Notes: generated from the letters alone by a model not told the origin. A DNA stretch of 33,562 bases from Petralouisia muris (GCF_004793545.1 NZ_SRYA01000051.1:1-33562), one strand, 5' to 3'. Counted from the stretch's first letter, positions 1-8,892 are shown. Made by a program: numbers and translations.

Positions 1-244
1 ATGAATGGGTGTAAAGACATCCGGTATTGTTCTTTTCCTTAAGTTAATGACATTGTTATTTTTCGGCATTTATAAAAAAAAGACTGAATGATATACAGCA
101 TGGAAAGCAGAAAAAGGGATATTATTTGTTAAAAAATTGAATATCAGGATTTTCAAAATTATTAAAAAAAGAATTTGCAGGTGCTAAACTAAAAACCATG
201 AAGGAACTGAGATATTCAGAAAAATACAGAAAGGATGAAATGGG
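1..244. other. AT-rich non-coding leader upstream of the esterase/tannase operon
   Basis: No convincing gene is seen here. The stretch is AT-rich and lies directly upstream of the first genes of the operon, so it probably carries the operon promoter and regulatory sites. The best promoter-like match I find is TTGAAT at 137-142 and TATTAA at 160-165 with a 17-base spacer, which is only moderate. A 13-codon open frame begins at base 1 and ends at 42 but has no supporting signal. The gene that regulates the operon is not visible in this stretch and may lie to the left of the window. Confidence 0.4.
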
Positions 245-361
245 ATGGAGAAACGCGAAAGGTATATGCCTCCAATCGGAAAAATGGGAACAGGACCGCC
301 TTCTGGATGGGAGCAGGAGGGTTTCAGGACATTCAGCCAAAACCAATCTGTTTTTGGCTGA
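245..361 (+). CDS. Possible 38-residue leader peptide or small protein ahead of the symporter
   Basis: This short open frame begins with ATG at 245, nine bases after an AAGGA ribosome-binding-like sequence (231-235), and ends at TGA 359-361, 27 bases before the symporter start. The predicted peptide begins MEKRERYMPPIGKMGTGPPS and is rich in Gly, Pro and aromatic residues, with no membrane segment or signal peptide. I do not recognise it. The Pro/Gly content echoes the inserts in downstream operon proteins. It may be a small structural or accessory protein, a regulatory leader peptide, or simply a chance open frame. Coding status rests only on the start context and position. Confidence 0.35.
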   Translation: MEKRERYMPPIGKMGTGPPSGWEQEGFRTFSQNQSVFG

Positions 362-388
362 CCACATAAGAAATGGAGGAGAAAGAAA

Positions 389-1762
389 ATGGATCAAACG
401 AAAAAAATTCCGGTATGGCGGAAGTTTGCGTATGGCTGCGGCGCAGGCGGCAGCAACGTACTCAGCACTGTCTTTGCAAGCTTTTTGCTGAGTTATTATA
501 CAGATACTGCTATGATCGCGGCAGGTGCAGTGGCAACGATTATGATCGTATGTCGTGTTCTGGATGGCGTTACAGATTTTGCAATGGGCGGCATTATTGA
601 TAAAACTCACACAAAAATAGGAAAGGCGCGTCCGTGGCTGATCATTGCAGCGCCTCTGATGTGCATCGGTCTGATTTTGATCTTTCGTGTCAATGCGAAC
701 TGGGCAGAAACCACCAAAATTATTTATGCGTATCTGACCTATATTTTTGTAAACTGTATCGTTTATACAATTCTGGGTGTTGCCCACACGGCTCTGCTGG
801 CCCGTATGACCAGAGACCCCAAAGACCGTAATACGACTTCCACGTTCTCATCTTTGATGAACGGTATTGTGGGCCTGTTTGTTGGAACAGCTGTATCTGT
901 CCTGTATATGAAGCTTGGATGGGAACTGACAGGCATCATTTTAGGCGTTATCGCAGGCGTCCTGATTTTGATTCCCGGCCTGTTTTGTGTGGAAACCGTT
1001 GGTATGGATGAGCCTGTTTCGGAAGGGCCTGGAGGTCCGGGGCCGAAATCTGGGGAGAGTGTTCCGATGGGAGTCCAGCTTAAGGCGGTTCTGCAAAACA
1101 GATATTTCTGGATTGCTCTTATTTTAGGCGCAATTATCCTGCTGATCAATGCCAATGCGATTGCTTTTCAGATTTACTACTGCGGCATCGTTATGGGAAA
1201 TCCGGGTGTCATGACTCAATTGATGGTGTATGGACAGGCGCCGGGCCTGATAATGCTGCTCATCATGCCTTACATAGCCAATAAATTTTCCAAGCGTATT
1301 TTTATGGCAGCCAGCTGTATTATCCTGATATTGGGGTTTGCAGTTACCGGAATGGCAGGTGCAAATATAAATATGCTGATTGCAGGAACCATTCTGCGTT
1401 CTTTGGGCGTCACTCCCATGTTTGCAGGATTGTACGCATTCTGTGCAGATGCCGCAGATTATGGCGAGTGGAAAACAGGCGTCCGTTCAGAAGGATTTAT
1501 GGCTTCTTCCCAGTCCATCGGTTCCAAGATAGGTATGGGCTTAGGGCAGGCCCTTCCGGCTATGATACTGGCAGTGGCGGGTTATGATGCAACACAGATG
1601 GTGCAGTCAGACAAAGTTGTTGCTTATGTCCGTTTCGGTTTTGGCTGGCTGGGTGTTATTTTAAGTTTCGTCTTGCTGCTTGGGGTTCTGGCAATGAATG
1701 TTGAGAAATATCTTCCGGAAATCCGCGCGGCCCTTGGCGAGCCAAAGAAACCACCAATGTAA
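389..1762 (+). CDS. GPH-family (MFS) sugar/glycoside:cation symporter
   Basis: This 457-residue polytopic membrane protein has about 12 hydrophobic segments. It carries the GPH-family signature after the second helix: RVLDGVTDFAMGGIIDKT, followed by GKARPW. GPH symporters import glycosides, pentosides or hexuronides with Na+ or H+, so this is the probable uptake route for the glycoside handled by the downstream enzymes. The start is set by GGAGG at 375-379, nine bases before ATG. A Gly/Pro-rich stretch (EGPGGPGPKSGES, about residues 211-223) lies in the central cytoplasmic loop, and the C-terminus ends in KKPPM; both are unusual for the family. It is the first large gene of the operon, 45 bp before the esterase. 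The substrate cannot be read from the sequence; an acylated phenolic glycoside is an inference from context. Confidence 0.88.
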   Translation: MDQTKKIPVWRKFAYGCGAGGSNVLSTVFASFLLSYYTDTAMIAAGAVATIMIVCRVLDGVTDFAMGGIIDKTHTKIGKARPWLIIAAPLMCIGLILIFRVNANWAETTKIIYAYLTYIFVNCIVYTILGVAHTALLARMTRDPKDRNTTSTFSSLMNGIVGLFVGTAVSVLYMKLGWELTGIILGVIAGVLILIPGLFCVETVGMDEPVSEGPGGPGPKSGESVPMGVQLKAVLQNRYFWIALILGAIILLINANAIAFQIYYCGIVMGNPGVMTQLMVYGQAPGLIMLLIMPYIANKFSKRIFMAASCIILILGFAVTGMAGANINMLIAGTILRSLGVTPMFAGLYAFCADAADYGEWKTGVRSEGFMASSQSIGSKIGMGLGQALPAMILAVAGYDATQMVQSDKVVAYVRFGFGWLGVILSFVLLLGVLAMNVEKYLPEIRAALGEPKKPPM

Positions 1763-1807
1763 ACAATAGAAATTGTAAGTAATAGCTTGTAAAGAGAGGA
1801 AGAAAAA

Positions 1808-2773
1808 ATGTCAAAAGAAGTAATAGATGATTATGGAAAACTGCAGGGTTCCTTACAATTTGGAGGCCCTGGCCCAGAAGGAGAGCCGGGTGCAGGAGGC
1901 CCGCCGGCCGATTTTAAAGCGCCCATGGCAGGTATTAGCTGGGTAAAAAGAAAATATCTGGATGTCCCTTATGATACGGAGTCTAAAAACCAGGTTCTGG
2001 ATATCTTTTTGCCAGAAGAAGGAGAAGGACCCTTCCCGGTGCTTTTTCACATTCATGGCGGAGGATTTGGACTGGGTGATAAGCGGGATGATCATATGGA
2101 CACTTATTTAAAGCTGCTGAAAAAAGGTATTGCAATTGGTTCCATTGAGTACCGACTGAGCGGCGAAGCCAAATTCCCTGCAGCAGTCCTTGACTGCCGT
2201 ATGGCAATCCGTTTTATTAAGGAGCATGGCAAAGAATACAAATTGGACACAGAGCATGTTGGAGTGATCGGAGGTTCCGCAGGCGGAAATTTAAGCGCGC
2301 TCCTTGGCATGAATATTCCGAATGGAGAATTTCCTGGAGAAGAAGGAAAGACCTTTACACAGGATTGTTATGTGAAGGTGGCCGTTGACCAGTTTGGACC
2401 AATAGATTTTGCAGTCATGGATGAGATGGCAAGGGAGAATGGCATAAGCTTTGTAGATCATGACCAGCCTTCTTCTGCCGAGAGCAGCTATATGGGCGGC
2501 CCCCTTCAGGAATTAGACCCGCAATATCTGGCAAAAGCAAATCCAATCACATATATCAGTGATAAGATGGCGCCCATGCTGGTACAGCATGGCTGTGTGG
2601 ATCGGCTTGTTCCCTATAAACAGTCGGTAATTCTGGTAGATGCCATCCGTGAAAAGGTTGGGGAAGACAGGGTAGAATTTACAACCCTTCCCACAGCCGA
2701 CCATGAAGATAAGCAGTATGGAACAGATGAAAATTTAGATTTGATCTGGAACTTTGTAAAAAAATATTTATGA
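1808..2773 (+). CDS. Cytosolic alpha/beta hydrolase (esterase, BD-FAE/HSL-like)
   Basis: This 321-residue alpha/beta-hydrolase has no signal peptide. The oxyanion motif HGGG is at residues 83-86 and the nucleophile elbow GGSAGG at 155-160 with Ser157. Probable triad partners are Asp265 (DRLVPY) and His299 (DHEDKQYGTD). The fold and spacing match the group that includes carboxylesterases and feruloyl/acetyl-xylan esterases. The N-terminal 35 residues contain a Gly/Pro-rich stretch (19-33) before the hydrolase core. It probably removes acyl groups (aromatic or acetyl) from an imported glycoside. It resembles the lipoprotein esterase at 4459-5799, including the H-E-D...TDENL end, so the two look like an inside/outside pair. 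The next gene starts only 9 bp downstream, which supports co-transcription. Confidence 0.85.
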   Translation: MSKEVIDDYGKLQGSLQFGGPGPEGEPGAGGPPADFKAPMAGISWVKRKYLDVPYDTESKNQVLDIFLPEEGEGPFPVLFHIHGGGFGLGDKRDDHMDTYLKLLKKGIAIGSIEYRLSGEAKFPAAVLDCRMAIRFIKEHGKEYKLDTEHVGVIGGSAGGNLSALLGMNIPNGEFPGEEGKTFTQDCYVKVAVDQFGPIDFAVMDEMARENGISFVDHDQPSSAESSYMGGPLQELDPQYLAKANPITYISDKMAPMLVQHGCVDRLVPYKQSVILVDAIREKVGEDRVEFTTLPTADHEDKQYGTDENLDLIWNFVKKYL

Positions 2774-2782
2774 GGATGAAAG

Positions 2783-4432
2783 ATGATTGACTTAACAAAA
2801 CAACCTTTTTATCTGAATGAAGAACAGGTACAATGGGTAAAGGATACGTTGGACAGGCTTACGACAGAGCAGAAAGCGGGACAGCTGTTCTGCATTATGG
2901 GAGGAGATTATACGCCAGAGGAACGTAAAGCACTGGTACAGGAAGGAAGGGTGGGAGGAATTCTCTTCCGCCCTGCGCCTGCAGAGGATATCCGCTCCTG
3001 GTACCGTCCGCTGGATGAAGCCGCCCAGGTTCCCCTTTTAAAGGCCGCCAATCTGGAAGAAGGCGGTTATGGCGCCATCAGCGATGGGACCTTATTTGGC
3101 TGGCCCATGCTGACAGCAGCAACCGATGATGAAAAGATGGTGGAAAAGTTTGCAAAGGTATGTGCTTCAGAAGGCCGGAGTGTTGGCGTAAACTGGACAT
3201 TTTCACCGGTCAGCGATCTGGATCTCAATTACTTAAATCCCATTACAAACGTTCGCACTTATGGCAGTGATAAAGAGAGGGTAAAGAAATTTACAGAAGT
3301 ATTTATCAGGACAATACAGGAGAGGGGAGTTGCTGCCTGTGCCAAGCACTATCCGGGTGATGGCGTGGATTACCGGGACCAGCATCTGCATCCCACCTAT
3401 AACAGCCTTCCGGCTAATGAGTGGTATGAGTCTTATGGAGAGATTTACCAGCATATGATTGCCCAGGATCTTTTGAGTATCATGGTGGGGCATATTGCAC
3501 AGCCATATGTGGCGCAGGATGTGAACCCGGAGCTTTCCATGGAAGAATGTTTGCCGGCATCCATGAGCAGGGAACTGCTGACAGGCGTGCTCCGTGAAAA
3601 ATTTGGCTTTAACGGCCTGATTGCAACGGATGCAACCATTATGGGCGGTTATTGTATGGCAATGGAGAGGAAGAAGGCAATCCCCCTGTCCATTATGGCA
3701 GGATGTGACATGCTTGTTTTCAGTACGGATTTTCAGGAGGATTATAATCATGTCCTGCATGGTCTGCGGGATGGGCTTCTGACAGAAGAACGTCTGGAGG
3801 AGGCGGTAACGAGAGTGCTTGCATTGAAAGCAAAAGCATGCAGGATTAAAGAAGAGGAATTAGAGCCCGTAAAAGTAGAGGCGGCAAAATGGCACAGGGA
3901 ATGCGCAGAAAAATCAGTAACATTGGTAAAACAGCTCCAGCCGGAAACCCTTCCGGTCACAAGGGAAAAATATGATTACATACGTTTGATCGTCCTTGGA
4001 AAAGACCAGTTCCCTGGCGGAAGCATTACGGATACCGCCTTAAATTTTCTGAAGGACCATGGGTTTGAAGCGGAAGTATATGATCCTTTTTCAGATGAGC
4101 TGCATGGAACGGAGGAACTCTCAAAAAGAAGGCTGACCCTGTACCTTGCCAACTATGAACATGCAAGCAATCAGACCACAGTCCGCATTCACTGGTGTCC
4201 AAAGCATGCATTGGACAGCCCAAGGTTCCTGAATGAAGAAAATTGTATTTTTGTTTCTTTTTCAAATCCATATCATTTGCAGGATGTACCCCGTATAAAA
4301 ACTTATATCAATGCATATACCGCAACACGCACAACGGTGGAGGTTGTATTGGAAAAGCTGATGGGTAAGAGCGAATTTAGCGGGATAAGTCCCGTGGATC
4401 CCTTCTGCGGCCTTGTGGACACGAGATTATAG
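2783..4432 (+). CDS. Glycoside hydrolase family 3 protein, NagZ-like N-terminal domain
   Basis: This 549-residue cytosolic protein has a GH3 TIM-barrel domain (about 20-350) followed by a C-terminal alpha/beta domain (about 375-530). The KHYPGDG motif is at 188-194, and D199-x-H201 sits in the position of the NagZ-type Asp-His catalytic dyad. The probable nucleophile is Asp283 in GLIATDATIMGG. The D-x-H dyad points to the beta-N-acetylhexosaminidase/NagZ branch, which can also include phosphorolytic enzymes, rather than to classical beta-glucosidases. No signal peptide is present. In this operon it probably cleaves a beta-glycosidic bond of a deacylated glycoside, but the sugar specificity cannot be told from sequence. 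The start ATG at 2783 follows a GAGGATG-type site that overlaps the end of the preceding esterase gene. Confidence 0.85.
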   Translation: MIDLTKQPFYLNEEQVQWVKDTLDRLTTEQKAGQLFCIMGGDYTPEERKALVQEGRVGGILFRPAPAEDIRSWYRPLDEAAQVPLLKAANLEEGGYGAISDGTLFGWPMLTAATDDEKMVEKFAKVCASEGRSVGVNWTFSPVSDLDLNYLNPITNVRTYGSDKERVKKFTEVFIRTIQERGVAACAKHYPGDGVDYRDQHLHPTYNSLPANEWYESYGEIYQHMIAQDLLSIMVGHIAQPYVAQDVNPELSMEECLPASMSRELLTGVLREKFGFNGLIATDATIMGGYCMAMERKKAIPLSIMAGCDMLVFSTDFQEDYNHVLHGLRDGLLTEERLEEAVTRVLALKAKACRIKEEELEPVKVEAAKWHRECAEKSVTLVKQLQPETLPVTREKYDYIRLIVLGKDQFPGGSITDTALNFLKDHGFEAEVYDPFSDELHGTEELSKRRLTLYLANYEHASNQTTVRIHWCPKHALDSPRFLNEENCIFVSFSNPYHLQDVPRIKTYINAYTATRTTVEVVLEKLMGKSEFSGISPVDPFCGLVDTRL

Positions 4433-4458
4433 GAAAATAATTAGATAAGGAGGAGATT

Positions 4459-5799
4459 ATGAAAAAGAATTATTTGAAAATAGTTACAGCTTTGGTTTTA
4501 AGCATGTTTTTATTGGTTGGATGCGGCGATGCTGCTGCAGGAACCGGAGACAGCGAAGTGGAAAGCAACATAGACTCAGAGGACGCAGAGGGTGCAGAGG
4601 CTCACAATACAGGATCAGAAGATAACGGTACATTTGCCCCTGGTACCTATACGTTTGAAGAAAGCGCTATGGGTGGAGCTTTCACGGTTGTATGGACATT
4701 AGAATTGAATGAAGATGGCAGTTATGTCCTTACAGAAGGAAATGCGGCAATGGGGAACACTGTCTATGAAGGAACATATACAGTGGAAGACGGCATTGTG
4801 GTCACAGGGCCATTTGAGCAGGATCCTCCACAGGCAACCTTCTTTGAAGCTGATAAATCCTGCAAGTGGATACTGGATGGAGAGACTTGTACGCCTGTAA
4901 ATTATTCGCCGGATGAAGATGTGACAATAAATATGGATTCAGAAGAAGGAAGTGATGCTGAAGATCCATTCAGCAATGTTGCATATGCAGGTGAGTCATC
5001 CGCTCAGGTGTGTGATATCCATTTGCCGGAGGGTGATGGTCCATTCCCGGTTATTGTCCTGTCACATGGTGGTGGCTTTATGTTTGGCGACCAGAAGATG
5101 GAGCTTATCCAGCCAGTCATTGAAGCGGGGATCGCAAATGGATATGCGGTGGTCAGTGTGGATTACCGAAAGTCTGCGGAAGTGGTATTCCCTGGAGCGC
5201 TTGCGGATGTAAAAGCGGCAGTGCGGTTTGTCCGTGCAAAAGCGGATGAATATGGATTTGATGCGGAACATATTGCTGTGTGGGGTGAGTCTGCAGGTGC
5301 ATATTTATCATTGATGACTGCCTTGACGCCGGAAGTGGAAGAATTAAATGGGGATGTGTCGGAGAATGCAGATATCTCGTCAGCAGTGACCGCGCTTGTG
5401 GATTTTTATGGCCCTGTGGAGTTTTATACGATGGATGATGAGTATGTAGACCTTGGAAAAGAGGACAGTGCTTTTTCTGCGGATGGGTCTTTTGAAAGCA
5501 AGTTTCTTGGACAGGCTCTTGGAGAAGATGAAAAAACAACATACATTACTTACTGGGAGACATATAAAGACCAGCTTCCAGATGATTACATGTTAAAAGC
5601 CTGGATTCAGGTAGGAGATGCGGATGAAAGCGTTCCTTATACCCAGTCAGAGAATTTTGCAGAAAGGCTTGGCAGTGTAATTGGAACAGAAAATGTGGAG
5701 TTTTCCATTATAGAAGGGGCAGGGCACGAAGATGCAAAATTCTATACGGATGAGAATTTGAAAAAAGTTTTTGAGTTTTTGGATAGCGTAATGAAGTAG
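4459..5799 (+). CDS. Secreted lipoprotein alpha/beta esterase with N-terminal beta domain
   Basis: This 446-residue lipoprotein has a signal peptide with lipobox LVGC (Cys22), then an acidic Ser/Glu/Asp linker to about residue 55. A beta-rich, lipocalin-like domain follows (about 55-155), and then an alpha/beta-hydrolase domain (about 165-446). Catalytic features are HGGG at 203-206, GESAG with Ser278, probable Asp389 (DESVPY) and His423 (GHEDAKFYTDENL). It would be anchored on the outer face of the cytoplasmic membrane and act on esters in the medium. The hydrolase half is a clear relative of the cytosolic esterase at 1808-2773. An AAGGAGGAG site lies just before the start. It sits inside the operon between GH3 and the UbiD-family decarboxylase. 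The N-terminal domain may bind a carbohydrate or polyphenol, but I see no decisive motif for that. Confidence 0.85.
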   Translation: MKKNYLKIVTALVLSMFLLVGCGDAAAGTGDSEVESNIDSEDAEGAEAHNTGSEDNGTFAPGTYTFEESAMGGAFTVVWTLELNEDGSYVLTEGNAAMGNTVYEGTYTVEDGIVVTGPFEQDPPQATFFEADKSCKWILDGETCTPVNYSPDEDVTINMDSEEGSDAEDPFSNVAYAGESSAQVCDIHLPEGDGPFPVIVLSHGGGFMFGDQKMELIQPVIEAGIANGYAVVSVDYRKSAEVVFPGALADVKAAVRFVRAKADEYGFDAEHIAVWGESAGAYLSLMTALTPEVEELNGDVSENADISSAVTALVDFYGPVEFYTMDDEYVDLGKEDSAFSADGSFESKFLGQALGEDEKTTYITYWETYKDQLPDDYMLKAWIQVGDADESVPYTQSENFAERLGSVIGTENVEFSIIEGAGHEDAKFYTDENLKKVFEFLDSVMK

Positions 5800-5831
5800 A
5801 AATGAGTGATACTTATTATTAAGGAGGACTT

Positions 5832-7304
5832 ATGAATAACAGGACAGAAATTTTAGATTTACGCACATCATTAGAGGTGTTAAGAGGTATAGATGGACAG
5901 ATTGTGGAAACGGATGTAGAAGTGGATCCGGAAGCAGAATTGTCAGGTGTTTATCGTCATGTGGGCGCTGGCGGGACTGTTATGCGGCCTACCAAAGTGG
6001 ATGGCCCGGCAATGATTTTTAAGAATGTAAAAGGGCATCCGGATGCAAGTGTGGTAATCGGGCTTTTGGCCAGCAGGGAACGGGTTGGAATCCTCCTTGG
6101 ATGCGAAAAAGAAAATCTGGGGAAACTGCTTTGCGATTGCGCCCTGAATCCGATTATGCCGGAAGTGACGGAGGAGGCAGCTCCCTGTCAGGAGGTTATT
6201 TACCGGGCAGAGGATCCTGGCTTTGACCTGTTCAAATTAATACCGGCGCCCACCAATACGCCTGTTGATGCAGGTCCGTATATCACAATGGGCATGTGCT
6301 ATGCGACCCATCCGGACACTGGATTGTCCGATGTGACAATCCATCGGATGTGCATTCAGTCCAAAGATGAGCTTTCCATCTTTTTACAGCCAGGCAGCCG
6401 CCACATCGGCGCTATGGCGGAGCGGGCAACGGAATTAAACCAGCCGCTGCCAATTTCAATTTCTATCGGGGTGGATCCTGCCATTGAAATCGGATCCTGC
6501 TTTGAGCCGCCCACAACACCCCTGGGCTTTAATGAGCTGTCCATTGCGGGCGCTATCCGCAGACAGCCAGTGAAGCTGCACAAATGCGTCTCCATTCAGG
6601 AAAACGCCATTGCAAATGCAGAGTATGTCATTGAAGGCGAGATTATGCCTGGTGTAAAGGTAGTAGAAGACCAGAATTCCCATACCGGATTTGCAATGCC
6701 GGAATTTCCGGGATATAACGGACATGCTTCCAAGGAATGCTGGCTGATCAAAGTAAAGGCAGTCACCACAAGGAAGAATCCGATCATGCAGACGGTAATC
6801 GGGCCCTCCGAGGAGCATGTGAATCTTGCAGGTATCCCCACAGAGGCAAGTATTTATAATATGATCGACAAGGCGCTTCCAGGCAAGGTAACAAATGTCT
6901 ATGCTCATCCGTCAGGCGGCGGAAAATACATGGCAGTGCTGCAATGCAGAAAAACAGTCCATACAGACGAGGGTAAGCAGCGTCAGGCGGCACTGTTGGC
7001 GTTTTCTGCATTTCCAGAATTGAAGCATGTGATACTTGTGGATGAGGATGTGGATATCTTTGATACCCGTGATGTCCTGTGGGCCATGAACACAAGATTC
7101 CAGGGGGACCGGGATATTGTAACGATACCAGGCGTAAGATGCCATCCGTTAGATCCAAGCTCCATTCCAGAGTATGCGCCATCTATCACGGATGGTGGGA
7201 TTAGCTGCAAGACGATTTTTGACTGTACAGTACCGTTCCATTTGAAAGAACGCTTCGTACGTGCACAGTTTATGGATGTGGATCCGGATAAGTGGCTGAA
7301 ATAG
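5832..7304 (+). CDS. UbiD-family decarboxylase, gallate/hydroxybenzoate type (LpdC-like)
   Basis: The protein is 490 residues long and collinear with the prenylated-FMN-dependent UbiD family. From memory, the gallate/protocatechuate decarboxylase LpdC of Lactiplantibacillus has this same length. The conserved core includes DVTIHRMC (residues about 165-172), the PGSRHIG region, GEIMPG with Glu268/Glu270 in the position of the catalytic glutamates, and a C-terminal PFHLKERFVRAQF segment. The reaction is non-oxidative, reversible removal of CO2 from an aromatic acid. With two tannase homologues in the locus, gallate to pyrogallol is the leading hypothesis; protocatechuate, vanillate or 4-hydroxybenzoate are alternatives. 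The UbiX-type and LpdD-like genes needed for cofactor supply lie two and three genes downstream. The start has an ideal AAGGAGG site at 5821-5827. Confidence 0.88.
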   Translation: MNNRTEILDLRTSLEVLRGIDGQIVETDVEVDPEAELSGVYRHVGAGGTVMRPTKVDGPAMIFKNVKGHPDASVVIGLLASRERVGILLGCEKENLGKLLCDCALNPIMPEVTEEAAPCQEVIYRAEDPGFDLFKLIPAPTNTPVDAGPYITMGMCYATHPDTGLSDVTIHRMCIQSKDELSIFLQPGSRHIGAMAERATELNQPLPISISIGVDPAIEIGSCFEPPTTPLGFNELSIAGAIRRQPVKLHKCVSIQENAIANAEYVIEGEIMPGVKVVEDQNSHTGFAMPEFPGYNGHASKECWLIKVKAVTTRKNPIMQTVIGPSEEHVNLAGIPTEASIYNMIDKALPGKVTNVYAHPSGGGKYMAVLQCRKTVHTDEGKQRQAALLAFSAFPELKHVILVDEDVDIFDTRDVLWAMNTRFQGDRDIVTIPGVRCHPLDPSSIPEYAPSITDGGISCKTIFDCTVPFHLKERFVRAQFMDVDPDKWLK

Positions 7305-7322
7305 AGGAGCATAAGACAGAGA

Positions 7323-7961
7323 ATGAGATTTAAAGCAGTTATATTTGATTTAGACGGTGTGATCTGCCATACAGACCAATACCACTATCAGGCATGGAAA
7401 CAAATTGCGGATCAGGAGAACGTCTTTTTTGATGAGCAGGTGAATAACCGGCTGCGGGGGGTCAGCAGAATGGAAAGCCTGGAAATTATATTGGAACAGG
7501 CAGACAGGCCCTATACAGAGGAAGAAAAGTCTGTCCTTGCAGAAACCAAGAACGAAATCTACAAGAAACTGTTAAAAAACATGACTAGGGCTGATCTCAC
7601 GGAAGAAGTGAAAGGGGTATTGGATAACATCAAAAACAGTGGAATAAAAGTTGCCATCGGTTCATCCAGCAGGAATACAAAGCTGATCTTAAGCCGGATC
7701 GGACTTGCTGATTATTTTCACACAGTCAGTGACGGTACGAATATCCAGCGTTCGAAACCAGATCCGGAAGTATTCTTAAAAGCGGCAGAGGCATTGAAGC
7801 TTGCGCCGGAAGAATGCCTTGTGGTGGAGGACGCCCAGGCAGGGATCATTGCAGCGCATAGAGGCGGTTTTCACAGCGCCGGGATTGGCGAAGCATCAAA
7901 ATTCCATCTGACAGAGTATCCTTTGTCCTGTATGGGGGATTTGCTGAACGTGTTCGAATAA
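7323..7961 (+). CDS. pgmB: Beta-phosphoglucomutase (HAD superfamily)
   Basis: The protein has 212 residues with the HAD nucleophile motif FDLDGV (Asp9 and acid/base Asp11). The beta-PGM substrate-specificity signature NNRLRGVSRMESL is at about residues 38-50, followed by GSSSRN (motif II), KPDPEVF and VVEDAQAGI (motif III/IV). It converts beta-glucose-1-phosphate to glucose-6-phosphate in the cytosol. That matches the product of an inverting GH65 phosphorylase, and such an enzyme is encoded at 10645-12966. The gene lies between the UbiD and UbiX genes, which interrupts the decarboxylase set and argues that sugar and phenol catabolism are one functional unit here. The length is normal for the family. 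Confidence 0.9.
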   Translation: MRFKAVIFDLDGVICHTDQYHYQAWKQIADQENVFFDEQVNNRLRGVSRMESLEIILEQADRPYTEEEKSVLAETKNEIYKKLLKNMTRADLTEEVKGVLDNIKNSGIKVAIGSSSRNTKLILSRIGLADYFHTVSDGTNIQRSKPDPEVFLKAAEALKLAPEECLVVEDAQAGIIAAHRGGFHSAGIGEASKFHLTEYPLSCMGDLLNVFE

Positions 7962-7973
7962 TTGAGGTGTGAT

Positions 7974-8537
7974 ATGAAAAAGCGTTTAATGGTGGGTATG
8001 AGCGGTGCGTCCGGTGCGCCGATTGCGGTGGAATTACTGAAACAACTGCAAAAAGAGGAGTCCGTGGAGACCCATCTGATTGTGACCAGAGGGGCAGAGC
8101 TTACACTGCAGCAGGAAACGGAACTGTCTCTGGAAGATGTGAAAGCACTGGCGGATGTTGCTTATGAAAATGACAACATAGGGGCGAGGCCCGCTTCCGG
8201 AAGTTTTCAAATGGAGGGAATGGTTATTGTTCCCTGTTCCATGAAAACAGCAGCCGGGATTGTTTCCGGTTATAGCGATACCTTGCTTTTACGTGCTGCA
8301 GACGTTATGTTAAAGGAACGGCGCAGGCTTGTCCTTGTGGCGCGGGAATCGCCATTTAGTACGATACATCTCAGGAATCTATATGAGCTGAGCCAGCTTG
8401 GAGGCATTGTCATGCCTCCGATGCTGACGTATTATAACCATCCAGAATCGCTGGAAGACTGCACCAGGTATACGGTACAGAGGATATTGCGGCAGTTTGG
8501 GCTAAATACAGATGCTTATGAATGGGAGGGGTTGTAA
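7974..8537 (+). CDS. UbiX-family flavin prenyltransferase (LpdB-like)
   Basis: The protein has 187 residues. It carries the FMN-binding motif GMSGASGAPIA near the N-terminus, VPCSMKTAAGIVSGYSD in the middle, LKERRRLVLVARE, and PPMLTYYNHPESLED near the end, all diagnostic of UbiX/Pad1. UbiX prenylates FMN with dimethylallyl phosphate to make the prFMN cofactor of UbiD enzymes. The ATG at 7974 is chosen because GAGGTG (7964-7969) sits just upstream; an in-frame TTG at 7962 would overlap that site. It is 12 bp from pgmB and one base separates its stop from the next ATG. It most likely serves the UbiD protein encoded at 5832-7304. Confidence 0.92.
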   Translation: MKKRLMVGMSGASGAPIAVELLKQLQKEESVETHLIVTRGAELTLQQETELSLEDVKALADVAYENDNIGARPASGSFQMEGMVIVPCSMKTAAGIVSGYSDTLLLRAADVMLKERRRLVLVARESPFSTIHLRNLYELSQLGGIVMPPMLTYYNHPESLEDCTRYTVQRILRQFGLNTDAYEWEGL

Positions 8538-8538
8538 G

Positions 8539-8889
8539 ATGTATTGCTGTAAAAAGATTCAGGTGCTTGGACATGAGATTCATATTGCCCTGTATGATAC
8601 CGGAGCCGGCATCAGCATTTTGATTGAAGGCGGTGAAAAAGGGCATATCGGCGCAGTTGCCATAGCATCGGCTGGCAAAGTAACGGACAGCATCGTATTC
8701 CCTTCCCATAAAGAAGATGTCATCTGTGAACAGTGGTCCGAAAGGATCAGCGCCGTATACCATGGGCCGGTTGTCGTACAGGCAGGGGTGCATTATGATC
8801 ATATTACGCCGGAACAGATTGAAGAAATCTTACAAGGGTTAACCAGGGAATTGGACATCCTGGTAAAAGATTTAGAAAGCGAGGGTTAA
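8539..8889 (+). CDS. LpdD-like UbiD partner (prenylated-flavin chaperone domain)
   Basis: This small 116-residue protein starts MYCCKKIQVLGHEIHIAL. It has an alternating beta-strand pattern with the segments GGEKGHIGAVAIAS, SIVFPSHKEDV and GVHYDHITPEQIEEILQ. This is the pattern I associate with LpdD, the small third subunit encoded with gallate decarboxylases LpdB/LpdC and described as a prenylated-flavin chaperone-like domain. The assignment relies on recognition plus position beside UbiX, not on a catalytic motif. The ATG at 8539 overlaps no upstream coding base and follows the UbiX TAA by one base, indicating translational coupling. The GGGAGGGG sequence at 8524-8531 can act as ribosome binding site. 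Confidence 0.78.
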   Translation: MYCCKKIQVLGHEIHIALYDTGAGISILIEGGEKGHIGAVAIASAGKVTDSIVFPSHKEDVICEQWSERISAVYHGPVVVQAGVHYDHITPEQIEEILQGLTRELDILVKDLESEG

Positions 8890-8892
8890 AAA

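Noticed and set aside
122-787. Minus-strand 221-codon frame at the left edge
   Set aside because: It is antisense to the symporter gene, low in complexity near its end, and lacks a ribosome binding site.
2783-4432. Calling the GH3 protein a beta-glucosidase
   Set aside because: The Asp-x-His dyad after KHYPGDG fits the NagZ-like branch, so a specific beta-glucosidase label is not supported.
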